Shown piece after piece: positions 34,013-43,221 of a stretch of DNA of 64,000 bases. A model generated the notes under the pieces. That model was not told the origin of the DNA. It worked only from the letters and a program-made list of their open reading frames with translations, and did not search any database. The DNA lies in contig NZ_JACFSZ010000006.1 in assembly GCF_014805525.1 (NCBI RefSeq), forward strand, positions 121,083 through 185,082, read 5' to 3'. Source of the DNA: Rhabdothermincola sediminis. Its GTDB lineage: Bacteria; Actinomycetota; Acidimicrobiia; Acidimicrobiales; Acidimicrobilacustridaceae. Numbering within the stretch: the first letter of the stretch is position 1; each line of letters opens with the position of its first letter. Made by a program: the position numbers and the translations under genes.

Positions 34013-35287
34013 ATGCTCACCCGCCGCGGCTGGCTCACCCTGCTCGCAGCGGGGCTCAGTGCCGCCGCCGGCCGTTTGTCGGGCGCCGAGGAGCTCTACG
34101 TGCTCGCTGCGATGCTGGCCTGCCTGGTCGCGGGCGCCGCCGTCTACGCCAGGCTCACCCCTCTGGCCATCGAGGTCACCCGGGAGCTGCATCCCTCGCG
34201 GGTGCACGCCGGCTCGGCCAGCCGGGTCGACCTCGTGGTCACCAACCGAGGTCGGAGGCGCTCGCCGCTGCTCGACCTGCACGACGCCGTATCCGGCACC
34301 CGCGGTGCGAACCTCGTCGTGCCGCCACTGCCCCCCACGGGCGCGGCACGCGCCGCCTATCGGCTCCCGACGAAGCGGCGGGGCATCCTCACCATCGGGC
34401 CTCTCCAGGCCGTGCTCTCGGACCCATTCGGGCTCACCGCGATCACCACCCAGGCCTCCGAGGTCACCCAGCTCACCGTGTATCCCCACGTGGACCAGAT
34501 CACGCCGGTCCCTCAGACCACCGGCAACGACCCGATGGCGGGCGCCGAGCACCCGAACGCGCTCGGCCGCGGCGGCGAGGACTTCTACGCGCTGCGGCCC
34601 TACGTCGTCGGCGACGACCTGCGGCGGGTGCACTGGCCATCGACCGCTCGCCACGACGAGCTGATGGTCCGCCAGGACGAGCTGCCCTGGCAGGGACGGG
34701 CCACGGTGCTGCTCGACGTGCGGAGCGCGACCAACACCGCCGAGTCGCTCGAGCTGGTGGTGTCGGCCGCGGCCAGCATCATCAGCGCCAGCAGCGGGCG
34801 CCAGGACCTCGTGCGGCTGCTGTCCACCGACGGTAGCGATTCGGGCTTCGCCGCAGGGCATGCGCACGTGGAGTCGATGCTCGAGTACCTCGCCGGTGTC
34901 GAGATGACCAACGAGGCGAACTACCGCCGGGTCCTCGACCGCCTGGCGCGCTCGTCGGGCGGCGGGGCGCTGGTGGTGGTGGTCGCGCTGGCCCCACCCG
35001 AGGACCTCGACCGCCTCACCCGCCTCCGGGGTCGCTTCGGCTCCCTCACCATCGTGAGCTTCGAACCGTCATCGTGGGGTGGCACCGGGCCGGACAGCCG
35101 CCCGGCGCTGCTCCCTCGATCCGGCACCACCCTGGTCCGGGTCAGCCCGGACCAGTCCTTCGCCGAGACCTGGAACCGCGCCGTGCGCCCCCGGCGTCAG
35201 GAGCCGGGTCGGTGGCGTGCCACCGGGCGCGGCCGCGCCGGTGAGGACCCCGACCGGTGGGCCCGGCACGAGCGGGTCCTACGGTGA
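34013..35287 (+). CDS. DUF58 domain membrane-anchored protein
   Basis: 424 residues. Two hydrophobic helices near the N-terminus (about 5-47), a beta-rich segment, then the DUF58 motif [17 protein letters not shown] near 197-213 and a vWA-like fold. DUF58 proteins pair with MoxR ATPases. The start follows moxR by ten bases and the stop overlaps the next gene (GTGA). The basic C-terminus is low complexity. Exact role unknown. Confidence 0.88.
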   Translation: MLTRRGWLTLLAAGLSAAAGRLSGAEELYVLAAMLACLVAGAAVYARLTPLAIEVTRELHPSRVHAGSASRVDLVVTNRGRRRSPLLDLHDAVSGTRGANLVVPPLPPTGAARAAYRLPTKRRGILTIGPLQAVLSDPFGLTAITTQASEVTQLTVYPHVDQITPVPQTTGNDPMAGAEHPNALGRGGEDFYALRPYVVGDDLRRVHWPSTARHDELMVRQDELPWQGRATVLLDVRSATNTAESLELVVSAAASIISASSGRQDLVRLLSTDGSDSGFAAGHAHVESMLEYLAGVEMTNEANYRRVLDRLARSSGGGALVVVVALAPPEDLDRLTRLRGRFGSLTIVSFEPSSWGGTGPDSRPALLPRSGTTLVRVSPDQSFAETWNRAVRPRRQEPGRWRATGRGRAGEDPDRWARHERVLR

Positions 35288-37608
35288 GTGCCCCGACCAG
35301 CCGCCCGGCCCACCTGCCGCTCGCGGAGCTCGCGCTCGCCGGTGTCACCCTGGCAGTGATCTTCGGCTTCGCTCGGCTGTTCCAGGGCTGGTCGTTCTCC
35401 TGGCCGCTCGTGGCCGTGGGCGCGTACGCGCACCTCGCCACGATGGCCTTGCGCCGCCGGGGTGCGGGGGTCGCGACCTCGGCTGTCGTCTCGCTCGCCG
35501 GGTTCCTCCTCCTCGCCGGAGCGATCTGGTTCACCGAGACCACGACCTTCCTGCTCCCCACCACCCGCACGGTGGACGTGGTGTCAGCGGAGCTGCGCGA
35601 GTCCTGGGCGGCGTTCCAGCAGCTCACCGCCCCGGTGCCCGGGCGCAGCGGCTTCCTGCTGGCGTGCGGCCTGGCGATCTTCGTAGCCGTGTTCCTCGCG
35701 GACTGGGCCGCGTTCCGGCTGTGGTCCCCCATCGAGGCGATCGTGCCGGCGACCACCCTCTTCGTGTTCGGGACGCTGCTCGGCGCCGATCAGCAGCGGA
35801 CCACCAGCGCAGTCGCCTTCGGCTTCGCCGTACTGCTGTTCGTGCTGGCCCACCGGGTCGCCCGGCTCGAGCGGCGGGCGGGCTGGGTCACCAGCGACGA
35901 TGACCGCAGCAGCCGGTGGCTCCTACGCTCCGGCGGGGCCCTGGCCGCGGCCGCGGTCGTGGCCGGGGTGGTGATCGGGCCGCGCCTGCCCGGGGCGACC
36001 GCCCCGGCGCTCATCGACTGGCGGGCGGGCGATGGCGGGCCGTCATCCCGCGTCACCGTCAGCCCCCTGGTCGACATCCGCCAGCGGCTGGTCGACCAGC
36101 ATGACCTCGTCGTGTTCGCCGTCGAAGCGGATCGCAAGGCGTACTGGCGGCTGACGTCCCTCGACACGTTCGACGGCCAGATCTGGCGCTCAGGGGGCCG
36201 CTACCGCGAAGCGAGCGGTGACCTGCCGGCACAGCTCCCGGCGGAGGTGACCTCCGCCCCGGTGCGGCAGCGGTTCTCCATCCTCGGGCTGTCGGCGCTC
36301 TGGCTGCCCGCCGCCTACCAGCCGGTGGCCGTCGACGCCGAGGCCCGCGTGCGCTACCAACCGGACTCGGCCACCCTCATCGTCGACACCGCCTATCCCA
36401 GCTCGGACGATCTCCGCTACGAGGTGGTCTCGGAGATCCCCGAGCCCACACCGGAGCAGCTCGACCGGCCCGCTGAGCCGATCCCGGCGGAGCTCGCGGG
36501 GTACCTCGAGCTGCCCAGCGGGTTCAGCCGGAAGGCGCAGCGACTCGCCAGCGAGGCAGTCGCCACGGCCGGTGCCACCACGCCCTACCAGCAGGCGATG
36601 GCCCTGCAGGCGTTCTTCCGTGAAGAAGGCGTCTTCGCCACCGACGACCACCGATTCGTCTACGACCTCTCCCCCGCACCGGGCCACGGCGACGACGCGA
36701 TCGACGCGTTCCTCGACAGCGGCCGGGGCTACTGCGAGCAGTTCGCAGGCACCTACGCCGCCATGGCCCGCTCCGTCGGTCTACCGGCGCGCGTCGCGGT
36801 GGGGTTCACCTGGGGCGAGCAGGATCCGTCGAACCCGAACCTCTACCTCGTCCGGGGTCGCTTCGCCCACGCCTGGCCCGAGGTGTGGCTCGGCGAGCAG
36901 GTGGGGTGGGTCGCTTTCGAGCCGACCCCGGGCCGGGGAGCGCCGGGGATGGACTATGCCGGGATCCGGCCGGCGCAAGCGGACGGGGAGCGCTCGGAGC
37001 CCACCACCTCCACGACCGCGCCGGTCGCCACCACCGACCCCACCACCCCGCAGGTGAGCCAGCCCGGCGATCGGCTCTCACCCGAGGACCTGGCGGCGCT
37101 CCAGCAGCCGGGCTCCTCCAAATCGCCGAGCCCCTCCGACCCGTCGCCGTGGACCGAGCCTCTCGCCTACGCCAGGCACCAGCCCGTCCGGGCCGCGCTG
37201 GCCCTAGCCGTGCTCACCGGGCTGTACGCCATCGGGATGGCCGGCGCGGCGGCACTGCGACGGCGGTGGCGGCGAGCCGCAGCTCGCGACCCCAATGCGC
37301 GGGTGCGGCTGGCGTGGCGGGACCTCACCGTGCACCTGCGCCGCCTCGGCATCGTCCGCCGACCAGCGGAGACCGCGAACGAGTTCGCAACCCGCGCCGC
37401 CGCGGCACTCCCCGAACACGCCACCGCGATCGTCGCGCTGGCTGCGGACGCCGATGCCGCCACGTTCTCCACCCTCGCCCTCGACCAGTCGCACCCCGAG
37501 CGCGCCGAGCTGCTCGTGGCGGAGCTTGCCCGCACGGTCTCCCGGCGTTTGCCCCGGCACCGGCTCCTGCTCGACCGGCTCGACCCCCGGCTAGCGCTGC
37601 GCTCCTGA
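35284..37608 (+). CDS. Transglutaminase-like membrane protein, TgpA type
   Basis: 774 residues. Six or so N-terminal membrane helices, an extracytoplasmic transglutaminase-like domain with SGRGYCEQFAGTYAAMARSVGLPARVAVGF (Cys about 484), FAHAWPEVWL (His) and FEPTPG, then a Thr/Pro-rich linker, a last membrane helix and a cytoplasmic DUF4129-like tail. The TgpA family is found with MoxR and DUF58. GTG start overlaps the DUF58 stop. Substrate protein is unknown. Confidence 0.9.
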   Translation: MSAPTSRPAHLPLAELALAGVTLAVIFGFARLFQGWSFSWPLVAVGAYAHLATMALRRRGAGVATSAVVSLAGFLLLAGAIWFTETTTFLLPTTRTVDVVSAELRESWAAFQQLTAPVPGRSGFLLACGLAIFVAVFLADWAAFRLWSPIEAIVPATTLFVFGTLLGADQQRTTSAVAFGFAVLLFVLAHRVARLERRAGWVTSDDDRSSRWLLRSGGALAAAAVVAGVVIGPRLPGATAPALIDWRAGDGGPSSRVTVSPLVDIRQRLVDQHDLVVFAVEADRKAYWRLTSLDTFDGQIWRSGGRYREASGDLPAQLPAEVTSAPVRQRFSILGLSALWLPAAYQPVAVDAEARVRYQPDSATLIVDTAYPSSDDLRYEVVSEIPEPTPEQLDRPAEPIPAELAGYLELPSGFSRKAQRLASEAVATAGATTPYQQAMALQAFFREEGVFATDDHRFVYDLSPAPGHGDDAIDAFLDSGRGYCEQFAGTYAAMARSVGLPARVAVGFTWGEQDPSNPNLYLVRGRFAHAWPEVWLGEQVGWVAFEPTPGRGAPGMDYAGIRPAQADGERSEPTTSTTAPVATTDPTTPQVSQPGDRLSPEDLAALQQPGSSKSPSPSDPSPWTEPLAYARHQPVRAALALAVLTGLYAIGMAGAAALRRRWRRAAARDPNARVRLAWRDLTVHLRRLGIVRRPAETANEFATRAAAALPEHATAIVALAADADAATFSTLALDQSHPERAELLVAELARTVSRRLPRHRLLLDRLDPRLALRS

Positions 37609-37619
37609 CGCGGCAGGGC

Positions 37620-37994
37620 TCAGTCGTCGCGGCGGAAGCGATCGCGCATGCGGTGGTTGGCGTTGCCGAACACGTCACGCAGGCCGGTCGCTCGCATCGA
37701 CTGGGTGATCTGCTGCAAGCCGGCCTTCCCCATGCGCCTGGCGTTGCGTTCGATGGCCAGCGCGGACACCAGCATCACGACGAACCCGGCGAACGCCAGC
37801 AGGAAATGGGTGGCGAGGGTGAGCACCAGCATCAACGTCCCAGCGACGAAGCCGAGCACCGCCCACTTCAGGTTCCGAGCGGCGTGGGTGTAGACCGTGG
37901 TGTCCGCGATGTCGCGGGCCAGAGCGGGATCGCTCTCGTAGAGCTGCTGCTCGATCTCGCTGAGGATCCGCTGCTCGTCCTCGGAAAGCGGCAC
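37620..37994 (-). CDS. DUF3040 family membrane protein
   Basis: 124 residues. The N-terminal motif PLSEDEQRILSEIEQQLYESDPALA is the DUF3040 signature. Two membrane helices follow (about 45-85), then a basic tail. Found widely in Actinobacteria, function unknown. I chose GTG 37994 because family members begin MPLSE; a purine-rich ribosome site precedes it. GTG 38003 is the alternative. Convergent with the transglutaminase gene. Confidence 0.83.
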   Translation of the reverse strand: MPLSEDEQRILSEIEQQLYESDPALARDIADTTVYTHAARNLKWAVLGFVAGTLMLVLTLATHFLLAFAGFVVMLVSALAIERNARRMGKAGLQQITQSMRATGLRDVFGNANHRMRDRFRRDD

Positions 37995-38118
37995 CGCTTC
38001 CACCCCCCTTCCATGCTCAGACCGGGGCTCCGGTGTCGGGCAATCTTCCCACAGGTTCGGGGGAGCCTCAACGCGGAACCCCCGTGACCTCTCCCTGCCG
38101 CAGGCGGCGTTGGCGCTG

Positions 38119-38553
38119 CTACCGCCCGCTATGGATGTAGTCGTGCAGGGCCCGGGCCTCCGTCTGCAGCTCGTCGACCCGCCGGCTGACCACGTCACCG
38201 ATGCTCACGATCCCGACCAGCTCGCCGCCCTCCACCACCGGGAGGTGACGGAACCGGCCCTCGGTCATGACGGCCATGAGCGAGTCGACCGTGTCATCGA
38301 GCCGGCAGGTGTGGACCCCGCTCGTCATGAGCGACGACACAGGCTGCTCGAGCGAGGCAGGCCCCTCCTCGGCCACCCCCCGGACGATGTCCCGCTCGGA
38401 AAGGATGCCCCGGATCGTCCGGCCGTCGTCGGACACCACGAGTGCGCCGATGCCGTGCCGGGACAGCTCCCGGGCTGCCTCCCTGACGGGCGCCCCGCTC
38501 GGGATGGTGGCAACCCAGCGACCCTTCCGGTGCAGGATGTTGCGGACCAGCAT
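38119..38553 (-). CDS. CBS domain pair protein
   Basis: 144 residues consisting of two CBS domains: VATIPSGAPVREAARELSRHGIGALVVSDDGRTIRGILSERDIVR and VHTCRLDDTVDSLMAVMTEGRFRHLPVVEGGELVGIVSIGDVV. Stand-alone CBS pairs bind adenine nucleotides and often act as sensors. ATG 38553 matches the family start; GTG 38562 is three codons upstream. A 15-base inverted repeat lies 24 bases before the ATG. Confidence 0.88.
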   Translation of the reverse strand: MLVRNILHRKGRWVATIPSGAPVREAARELSRHGIGALVVSDDGRTIRGILSERDIVRGVAEEGPASLEQPVSSLMTSGVHTCRLDDTVDSLMAVMTEGRFRHLPVVEGGELVGIVSIGDVVSRRVDELQTEARALHDYIHSGR

Positions 38554-38641
38554 GCGAGTCACCCCCCGTGCTCGCCGGACCTCTCAGGTCCAGTGTGCCA
38601 GCTCTGTCCACTCCCCGCTCAGGTCATCGCCGGGCCGGTGA

Positions 38642-39136
38642 TCACCGTCTCGTGACCACCAGTGAGTGCGGATCGGTGCCGCGCACCTGGTACCCGAAGG
38701 TGCGGGTGTCCGGCCAGCGCTCCTCGATCCACGCCCCGAGCGGTTCCACCACCCACCGGTGTCCACCCCGGAGGCGCTCGCCGCAGGCGAGCGGGTCCAC
38801 GAAGCAGGCATCCACCACGATCCCGTCGGGGTCGTCCACCCGTAGCTCCCCCTCGTACTCGGCGGCGAGCCACGCCTCCACTCGGAGGCGCCAGCCGAGG
38901 CCGGGCGCTTCGGCGTCGACCGCGTAGCGAGGCCCCACCCACCGGGTGACCGAGAGGCCGGTCTCCTCCGCAACCTCCCGGGTCAGGCCGGCCAGCAGCT
39001 CCTCGCCTTCGTCGATCACCCCGCCGGGGGGTGTCCAGTCGAGCCACCCGTTGCGGCGCCGGTTGCACACCAGCAGCAACCCCCCGGGGCCCTCGATCAG
39101 CGCGCCACCGACCAGCCACTCACGCACGGCCTGCAT
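38642..39136 (-). CDS. NUDIX hydrolase
   Basis: 164 residues. The Nudix box is GGVIDEGEELLAGLTREVAEETG (about 36-58), with the REVAEE metal-binding glutamates intact. Likely hydrolyses a nucleoside diphosphate-linked compound; the substrate cannot be predicted. No clear ribosome site or -10 element was seen, so the start is the least certain part. Confidence 0.85.
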   Translation of the reverse strand: MQAVREWLVGGALIEGPGGLLLVCNRRRNGWLDWTPPGGVIDEGEELLAGLTREVAEETGLSVTRWVGPRYAVDAEAPGLGWRLRVEAWLAAEYEGELRVDDPDGIVVDACFVDPLACGERLRGGHRWVVEPLGAWIEERWPDTRTFGYQVRGTDPHSLVVTRR

Positions 39137-39176
39137 TGTGCCCGCTCGAGCCCGCCGATGCGCCCGAGCGCTGTGC

Positions 39177-40484
39177 TCAGCCCTTGCCCGGTGGTAGGGC
39201 GATCGCCTCCACGTCGACGTCGATCACGAGATCGGTGGCGGGTCGGGCCGGGGCCGTCGCCGCATCGGGCATGTTCGGTTGCGGGGGCGGGGCGACCACG
39301 CTCTTGTAGTCGACGCCGGGAGGACCCATCGCCAGCTTGTCGAGGTCGATGTCCGGCAGGTCCTTGCCGCCGGGCGCACCGCAGGGCGCGACCTGCTCGA
39401 TGTCGGCGGGGAAGCTGGTGAGGAAGTCGTTGTCGGCGAAGCAGTTCCCCTGGACCCCCTGGCCCGAGTCGGCGAGCCAGAGCACCAGGTCACCGATGCC
39501 GGTCGCTCCCCGGGCGATGTTCCCGACCACGCGGTTGCCGATGGCCTCGAACGGCGGCAGCCCGGGGTCGCGGAAGGGCCACAGGATCACCGCGATGTTG
39601 CCGCGGAGGTTCCCTTCGACCCGGTTCTTGGTGACCAGGTTCTCGACGCCCCCCGTGATGATGATGCCGGTGCCCGACGCCAGCCGGTAGGTGTCGTTGT
39701 TGATCGGCACCTCCGGGTTGTTGTTGTCGTGGACGTAGTTGCCGGCGATCACCATGTGGCCCTGTGGGGCGAGCTTCTCGCCGTCCTGGCTGTTCGGCAC
39801 GATGCCGATCATGTTGTTCCGCCACTCGGAGTCGATCAGGTACAGGTTGGTGCTGGAGTTGGTGCCGGAGTAGCCGAGCATGTTGTTCTCGGCCAGCACG
39901 TCACGGATGATCGCGTCGCAGGGGTTGCACTGCCCGATGTAGAAGGCCGAATCCGGGTGCCCGGACCCGTAGGAGTGCTCGATGATCCCGAGCCGGGCGT
40001 TGAACGCGTAGATCCCGTAGTCGCCGTTGTTGTACGCGGTCACGTAGCTCGCCCGATACCCCGTGAGCACGTAGTCGCTGTCGTAGTCGCCGGTGAAGAA
40101 CAAGCCGTTGCCGGTGTTGTTCCGGACGGTGAGGTTCTCGACCGCCACACCGTCGGCGAACACCTTGATCCCGTTGTCACGGGTGAACTCACCGTCGATG
40201 ATCACCTCGTTGCGGTCCAGGCCCCGGATCACGATGTCCTCGGTCTGCACCACCACCCCTTCGCGGTAGACCCCCGGTGAGATCAGCACCAGGTCGCCCG
40301 GCTGCGCGGCGTCCACCGCAGCCTGGATCGTGGGGTAGTCCTGGGGTACCCGCAGCACCGCTCCGCTGGCAGCCGGCTCGGAGGTGCCGGTGCTCCCTCC
40401 GGTCGAGCCCGATGAGCAGCCCAGTGCCAGCAGTGCCACGGCCAGCACGGCCGCCAACGCCGACAGATGCGTCCTGTTCCTCAT
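39177..40484 (-). CDS. Parallel beta-helix lipoprotein (NosD/CASH-like)
   Basis: 435 residues. Lipoprotein signal: hydrophobic ALAAVLAVALLALGC with lipobox Cys near residue 22. The mature protein starts VLRVPQDYPTIQAAVDAAQPGDLVLISPGVY, the usual beta-helix opening, then shows repeated Asn/Gly-rich turns (NNTGNGLF, NNGDYGIYAF, NNMIGIV). Predicted to be surface-anchored. Follows the cupredoxin gene by 31 bases. Carbohydrate or copper-related roles are possible; none is proven by sequence. Confidence 0.82.
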   Translation of the reverse strand: MRNRTHLSALAAVLAVALLALGCSSGSTGGSTGTSEPAASGAVLRVPQDYPTIQAAVDAAQPGDLVLISPGVYREGVVVQTEDIVIRGLDRNEVIIDGEFTRDNGIKVFADGVAVENLTVRNNTGNGLFFTGDYDSDYVLTGYRASYVTAYNNGDYGIYAFNARLGIIEHSYGSGHPDSAFYIGQCNPCDAIIRDVLAENNMLGYSGTNSSTNLYLIDSEWRNNMIGIVPNSQDGEKLAPQGHMVIAGNYVHDNNNPEVPINNDTYRLASGTGIIITGGVENLVTKNRVEGNLRGNIAVILWPFRDPGLPPFEAIGNRVVGNIARGATGIGDLVLWLADSGQGVQGNCFADNDFLTSFPADIEQVAPCGAPGGKDLPDIDLDKLAMGPPGVDYKSVVAPPPQPNMPDAATAPARPATDLVIDVDVEAIALPPGKG

Positions 40485-40515
40485 GGTTACCCACCCCCGT
40501 GTCGTGCGCGGGACA

Positions 40516-40956
40516 CTACAGGCCGTCGTCCCCCACCACGATGACCCCCCGCTGGCCGCGGGTCGCGGTGCCGTGGATCGAGCAGTAGTAGCGGTACACG
40601 CCCGGCGCGGAGAAGGTGCGGCTGGCACTGGCCTTCGGATCGAGCGACCCGGTCGGGACCGGTTCGAAGCGACCCTCCTCCGCGGGCATGACGTTGTGGG
40701 TGTTCAGGCCGGTGTTGGTCCAGGTCACGGTGGAGCCAGGATCGATCCGCACGGCGCGAGGTTCGAAGACGTTGTCGGAGACCTCGATGGTCACGTCCGC
40801 CTCGCCCCGACGATCGAGGGCGCGGTCCACGGCCAGATCGCCCCCGCCAGGGGCCGCGGTCCCCGCGCTGCGCTCCTCGCCGCCGTCGGCGCCACACCCG
40901 GCGAGCACGGCGGCGGCGACGATGACCACGAGCAGGTGACGGGACCGCCGGAGCAC
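40516..40956 (-). CDS. Cupredoxin-like copper lipoprotein
   Basis: 146 residues. Lipobox VLAGC near residue 21, then a plastocyanin-type domain. Copper ligands: His in NTGLNTHNVMP, and Cys and His in YYCSIHGTATRGQRGVIVV. The axial Met common in the family appears replaced by Gln (GQRG). Likely a membrane-anchored electron carrier outside the cell. TACGAT six bases before the GTG predicts a leaderless mRNA. Confidence 0.85.
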   Translation of the reverse strand: MLRRSRHLLVVIVAAAVLAGCGADGGEERSAGTAAPGGGDLAVDRALDRRGEADVTIEVSDNVFEPRAVRIDPGSTVTWTNTGLNTHNVMPAEEGRFEPVPTGSLDPKASASRTFSAPGVYRYYCSIHGTATRGQRGVIVVGDDGL

Positions 40957-40962
40957 GGGCGG

Positions 40963-40968
40963 ATCGTA
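40963..40968 (-). promoter_or_regulatory. -10 element for leaderless cupredoxin mRNA
   Basis: Minus-strand TACGAT, six bases, GTG at 40956. Confidence 0.5.
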
Positions 40969-40974
40969 CCGGGG

Positions 40975-41916
40975 CTAGGGCTGCTGGTCGGTGTTCTCGA
41001 TGGTCTGCGCCTCGCCGAGGCGCACCTCGCCCGGCTTCAGGTCCCCGACGGGCCCCTCCTGGACCAGCCACGTGGTGGTGGTCGCGGACTCCGGGGCGGT
41101 GGGCTCAGGCGAAGCGGCAGTGGCGGGTTGCCGAGGCCCCTGGCGGACCGATCCGTCGGGGTCGCGCTCGGCGACCTGCGGCACGCCGAGGTTGACCGCC
41201 CCGGGCGGCAGTTGGTCGACCGGGATGCCTTCCCCGATCACCACCACCGGCGGCTCCTGGGACAGCGGGACCGGCTCTGCGGCCGGGCCGACCTCCACGG
41301 TGGGATCGCTCGGAGGGTCGCTGGCGACGGCTCGAACCACGAGCAGTCCGCCGGCGGCAGTAGCGGCTAGTGCCACGCCGATGGCCGGGAGGAGCAAGCG
41401 CGAACGGAGACCTCGAACTCGCTCGCGGACCGCGCCGTCGGCGTCGACCATCAGGTCGTGCAGGCGGCGCTCGACCTCGGGTCGAGCCAGCTCGAGCGCC
41501 CGTGAGAGCACCGCGATGTCGGCTTCTCGCAGGACGAGTGGGGTTCCGGGCACCGCGTGGCGCAGCGTGTAGACGAGCGAGAGGTAGGTGGCGAGCACCT
41601 CGTCGGCGGTCGGCGCCTCCCCGGCCAGGGTTCGCACCTGGCCTCCCGCCGCGAGCTGGTGATCGGACAGATCGACGACGAGTTCGCCTCGCTGCGGGAC
41701 GAGCGTGGACTCGTCGATGCCGTAGGCCCGCAGCACCTCGCCGACCTCCGCTTCGGTGAGGGACCGCTCCCCTGCTTCCACCCGTGCGAGCTCACCGGGG
41801 CTGAACGGGGAGCGCTCCGCCACGTCGGCGAGCGTCACCGCGCGCTGCTGGCGGGTCGCGCGGAGCAGGGCGCCGAGGCGCTCGGGCGGGATGACGGAGA
41901 GCGTCGAGGCGGTCAC
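40975..41916 (-). CDS. HTH (XRE-like) protein with membrane anchor
   Basis: 313 residues. N-terminal helix-turn-helix (ERLGALLRATRQQRAVTLADVAERSPFSPGELARVEAGERSL), a helical middle, one membrane helix (RLLLPAIGVALAATAAGGLLVV, about 175-196) and a Pro/Thr-rich outer part. The layout recalls RodZ-like cytoplasmic-HTH/membrane proteins. GTG 41916 is preferred because CATACT lies six bases upstream; GTG 41934 is the longer option. Function unknown. Confidence 0.72.
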   Translation of the reverse strand: MTASTLSVIPPERLGALLRATRQQRAVTLADVAERSPFSPGELARVEAGERSLTEAEVGEVLRAYGIDESTLVPQRGELVVDLSDHQLAAGGQVRTLAGEAPTADEVLATYLSLVYTLRHAVPGTPLVLREADIAVLSRALELARPEVERRLHDLMVDADGAVRERVRGLRSRLLLPAIGVALAATAAGGLLVVRAVASDPPSDPTVEVGPAAEPVPLSQEPPVVVIGEGIPVDQLPPGAVNLGVPQVAERDPDGSVRQGPRQPATAASPEPTAPESATTTTWLVQEGPVGDLKPGEVRLGEAQTIENTDQQP

Positions 41917-41922
41917 GGCCTC

Positions 41923-41928
41923 AGTATG
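41923..41928 (-). promoter_or_regulatory. -10 element for leaderless HTH gene mRNA
   Basis: Minus-strand CATACT, six bases, GTG at 41916. Confidence 0.35.
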
Positions 41929-42008
41929 TGCCACGGCAGCCGCCCACGGAAGCCTTAAGCCGTGGGGCCTTCGTCAGATTCTCGACCGCAGATCACGCTT
42001 CGTGATCT

Positions 42009-42767
42009 TCAAACCGCTGAGGGTGCGTCTCGCCTTCGGAGGAGCCGGGCCAGCGGCCGGAGCATGCGATCCCGCAACGCCCACCACGTCACAAGCAGCA
42101 AGGCCTCGAACACGATCCGCGAGGACATCTTCGAGGTGCCGCGCTGGCGGTCACCGAAGGTGATCGGAACCTCCACGATGCGCCCGCCGTTGCGCATGAC
42201 CTGGTAGGCCATCTCGATCTGGAAGCCGTACCCGTCGGCCTTGATCGAGTCCAGGTCGATCCGGGCCAGGGCATCGGCCCCGTAGGCCCGGAACCCCGCC
42301 GTCGAGTCGCGCACCGGCATCCCGAGCACGATCGAGGCGTACCGGTTGCCCCCCTGGGAGATGAAGCGTCGGGACCACGTCCAGCCCGGCACCTGACCGC
42401 CGGGGACGTACCGGGAGCCGATGGCGAGGTCGGCGCCGTCATGGACCGTGTGGATCAGCGCCGGGAGCATCGCCGGGTCGTGCTGCAGGTCGGAGTCCAT
42501 CTCGACCATCACGCCGTAGCCGTGCTCCAACCCGTAGCGGAACCCGGCCCGGTACGCGGAGCCGAGCCCCTGCTTCCCCGCCCGCCGCATGACCGACACC
42601 CCTCCGTGCTCCGAACCCCACCCCTCGGCCAGATCCGCGGTGCCGTCGGGACTGCCGTCGTCGACCACCAGCACGTCCGCGTCGGGGACGGCGGCACGTA
42701 CGAGGTCCAGCACCTCGACGATGTTCTCGGCTTCGTTGTAGGTCGGCAGGACGACGAGCGACTTCAC
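42009..42767 (-). CDS. Polyprenol monophosphomannose synthase-like GT2 glycosyltransferase
   Basis: 252 residues. GT2 fold: LVVLPTYNEAENI, VVDDGSPDGTAD, the metal DXD-type EMDSDLQHDP, and GSRYVPGG with DSTAGFRAYG. Resembles actinobacterial Ppm1/DPM1 enzymes that make polyprenyl-P-mannose for lipoglycans. No C-terminal membrane domain. GTG 42767 is favoured by TAAGGT seven bases upstream and the usual family start; the frame continues seven codons further to 42788. Confidence 0.88.
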   Translation of the reverse strand: MKSLVVLPTYNEAENIVEVLDLVRAAVPDADVLVVDDGSPDGTADLAEGWGSEHGGVSVMRRAGKQGLGSAYRAGFRYGLEHGYGVMVEMDSDLQHDPAMLPALIHTVHDGADLAIGSRYVPGGQVPGWTWSRRFISQGGNRYASIVLGMPVRDSTAGFRAYGADALARIDLDSIKADGYGFQIEMAYQVMRNGGRIVEVPITFGDRQRGTSKMSSRIVFEALLLVTWWALRDRMLRPLARLLRRRDAPSAV

Positions 42768-42774
42768 GCACCAA

Positions 42775-42780
42775 ACCTTA
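42775..42780 (-). promoter_or_regulatory. -10 element for leaderless DPM-like mRNA
   Basis: Minus-strand TAAGGT, seven bases, GTG at 42767. Confidence 0.5.
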
Positions 42781-42843
42781 CGGCCCACCGTCGCGGGCGG
42801 CGGGTCATCCGCCGGCGATTCCCGCGCCGACCGGGCCCGACCC

Positions 42844-42849
42844 TACGAT
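42844..42849 (+). promoter_or_regulatory. -10 element for leaderless mRNA of a small membrane protein
   Basis: TACGAT, seven bases, GTG at 42857. Confidence 0.5.
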
Positions 42850-42856
42850 CGGTACC

Positions 42857-43198
42857 GTGGACCCGGCACCGGCCGAGCGCGATCCCCTCCCGCCGAGCAC
42901 CCCGCCGGCTCCCACCGCCCTGCCCTCGGTGGCGGCGCGGGTCGTCGCCTTCGTCGTGATCCTCCTCGCCGGGGCAGCCGGCGGGTTCATCGGCTACGCG
43001 TTCACCGACCTGCAGTGCCAGGGCGACTGCACGCTCCAGACCGGCCTCGGCGCGCTGGTCGGCGCGGCGCTGGCCGCGGGCGGGACCGCGGTGGTCACCG
43101 TGCTCGCACTGCGAGCCATGGGCGAGTGGCGGACCATCCAGGCACGCGAAGCCGCCGCGGCCGAACAACCCGCACCCCGCCCACCCCGCGTGCGCTGA
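42857..43198 (+). CDS. Small two-helix membrane protein, unknown
   Basis: 113 residues. Pro-rich start, two hydrophobic helices (about 27-49 and 60-85) joined by a loop with two cysteines (LQCQGDCTLQ) and a cytoplasmic basic tail. The Cys pair might form a disulfide outside the membrane. No family recognised. GTG start supported by TACGAT seven bases upstream. Convergent with the aldolase remnant. Confidence 0.6.
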   Translation: MDPAPAERDPLPPSTPPAPTALPSVAARVVAFVVILLAGAAGGFIGYAFTDLQCQGDCTLQTGLGALVGAALAAGGTAVVTVLALRAMGEWRTIQAREAAAAEQPAPRPPRVR

Positions 43199-43221
43199 GG
43201 CCGGGCGCCGAGCGCCCGCTG

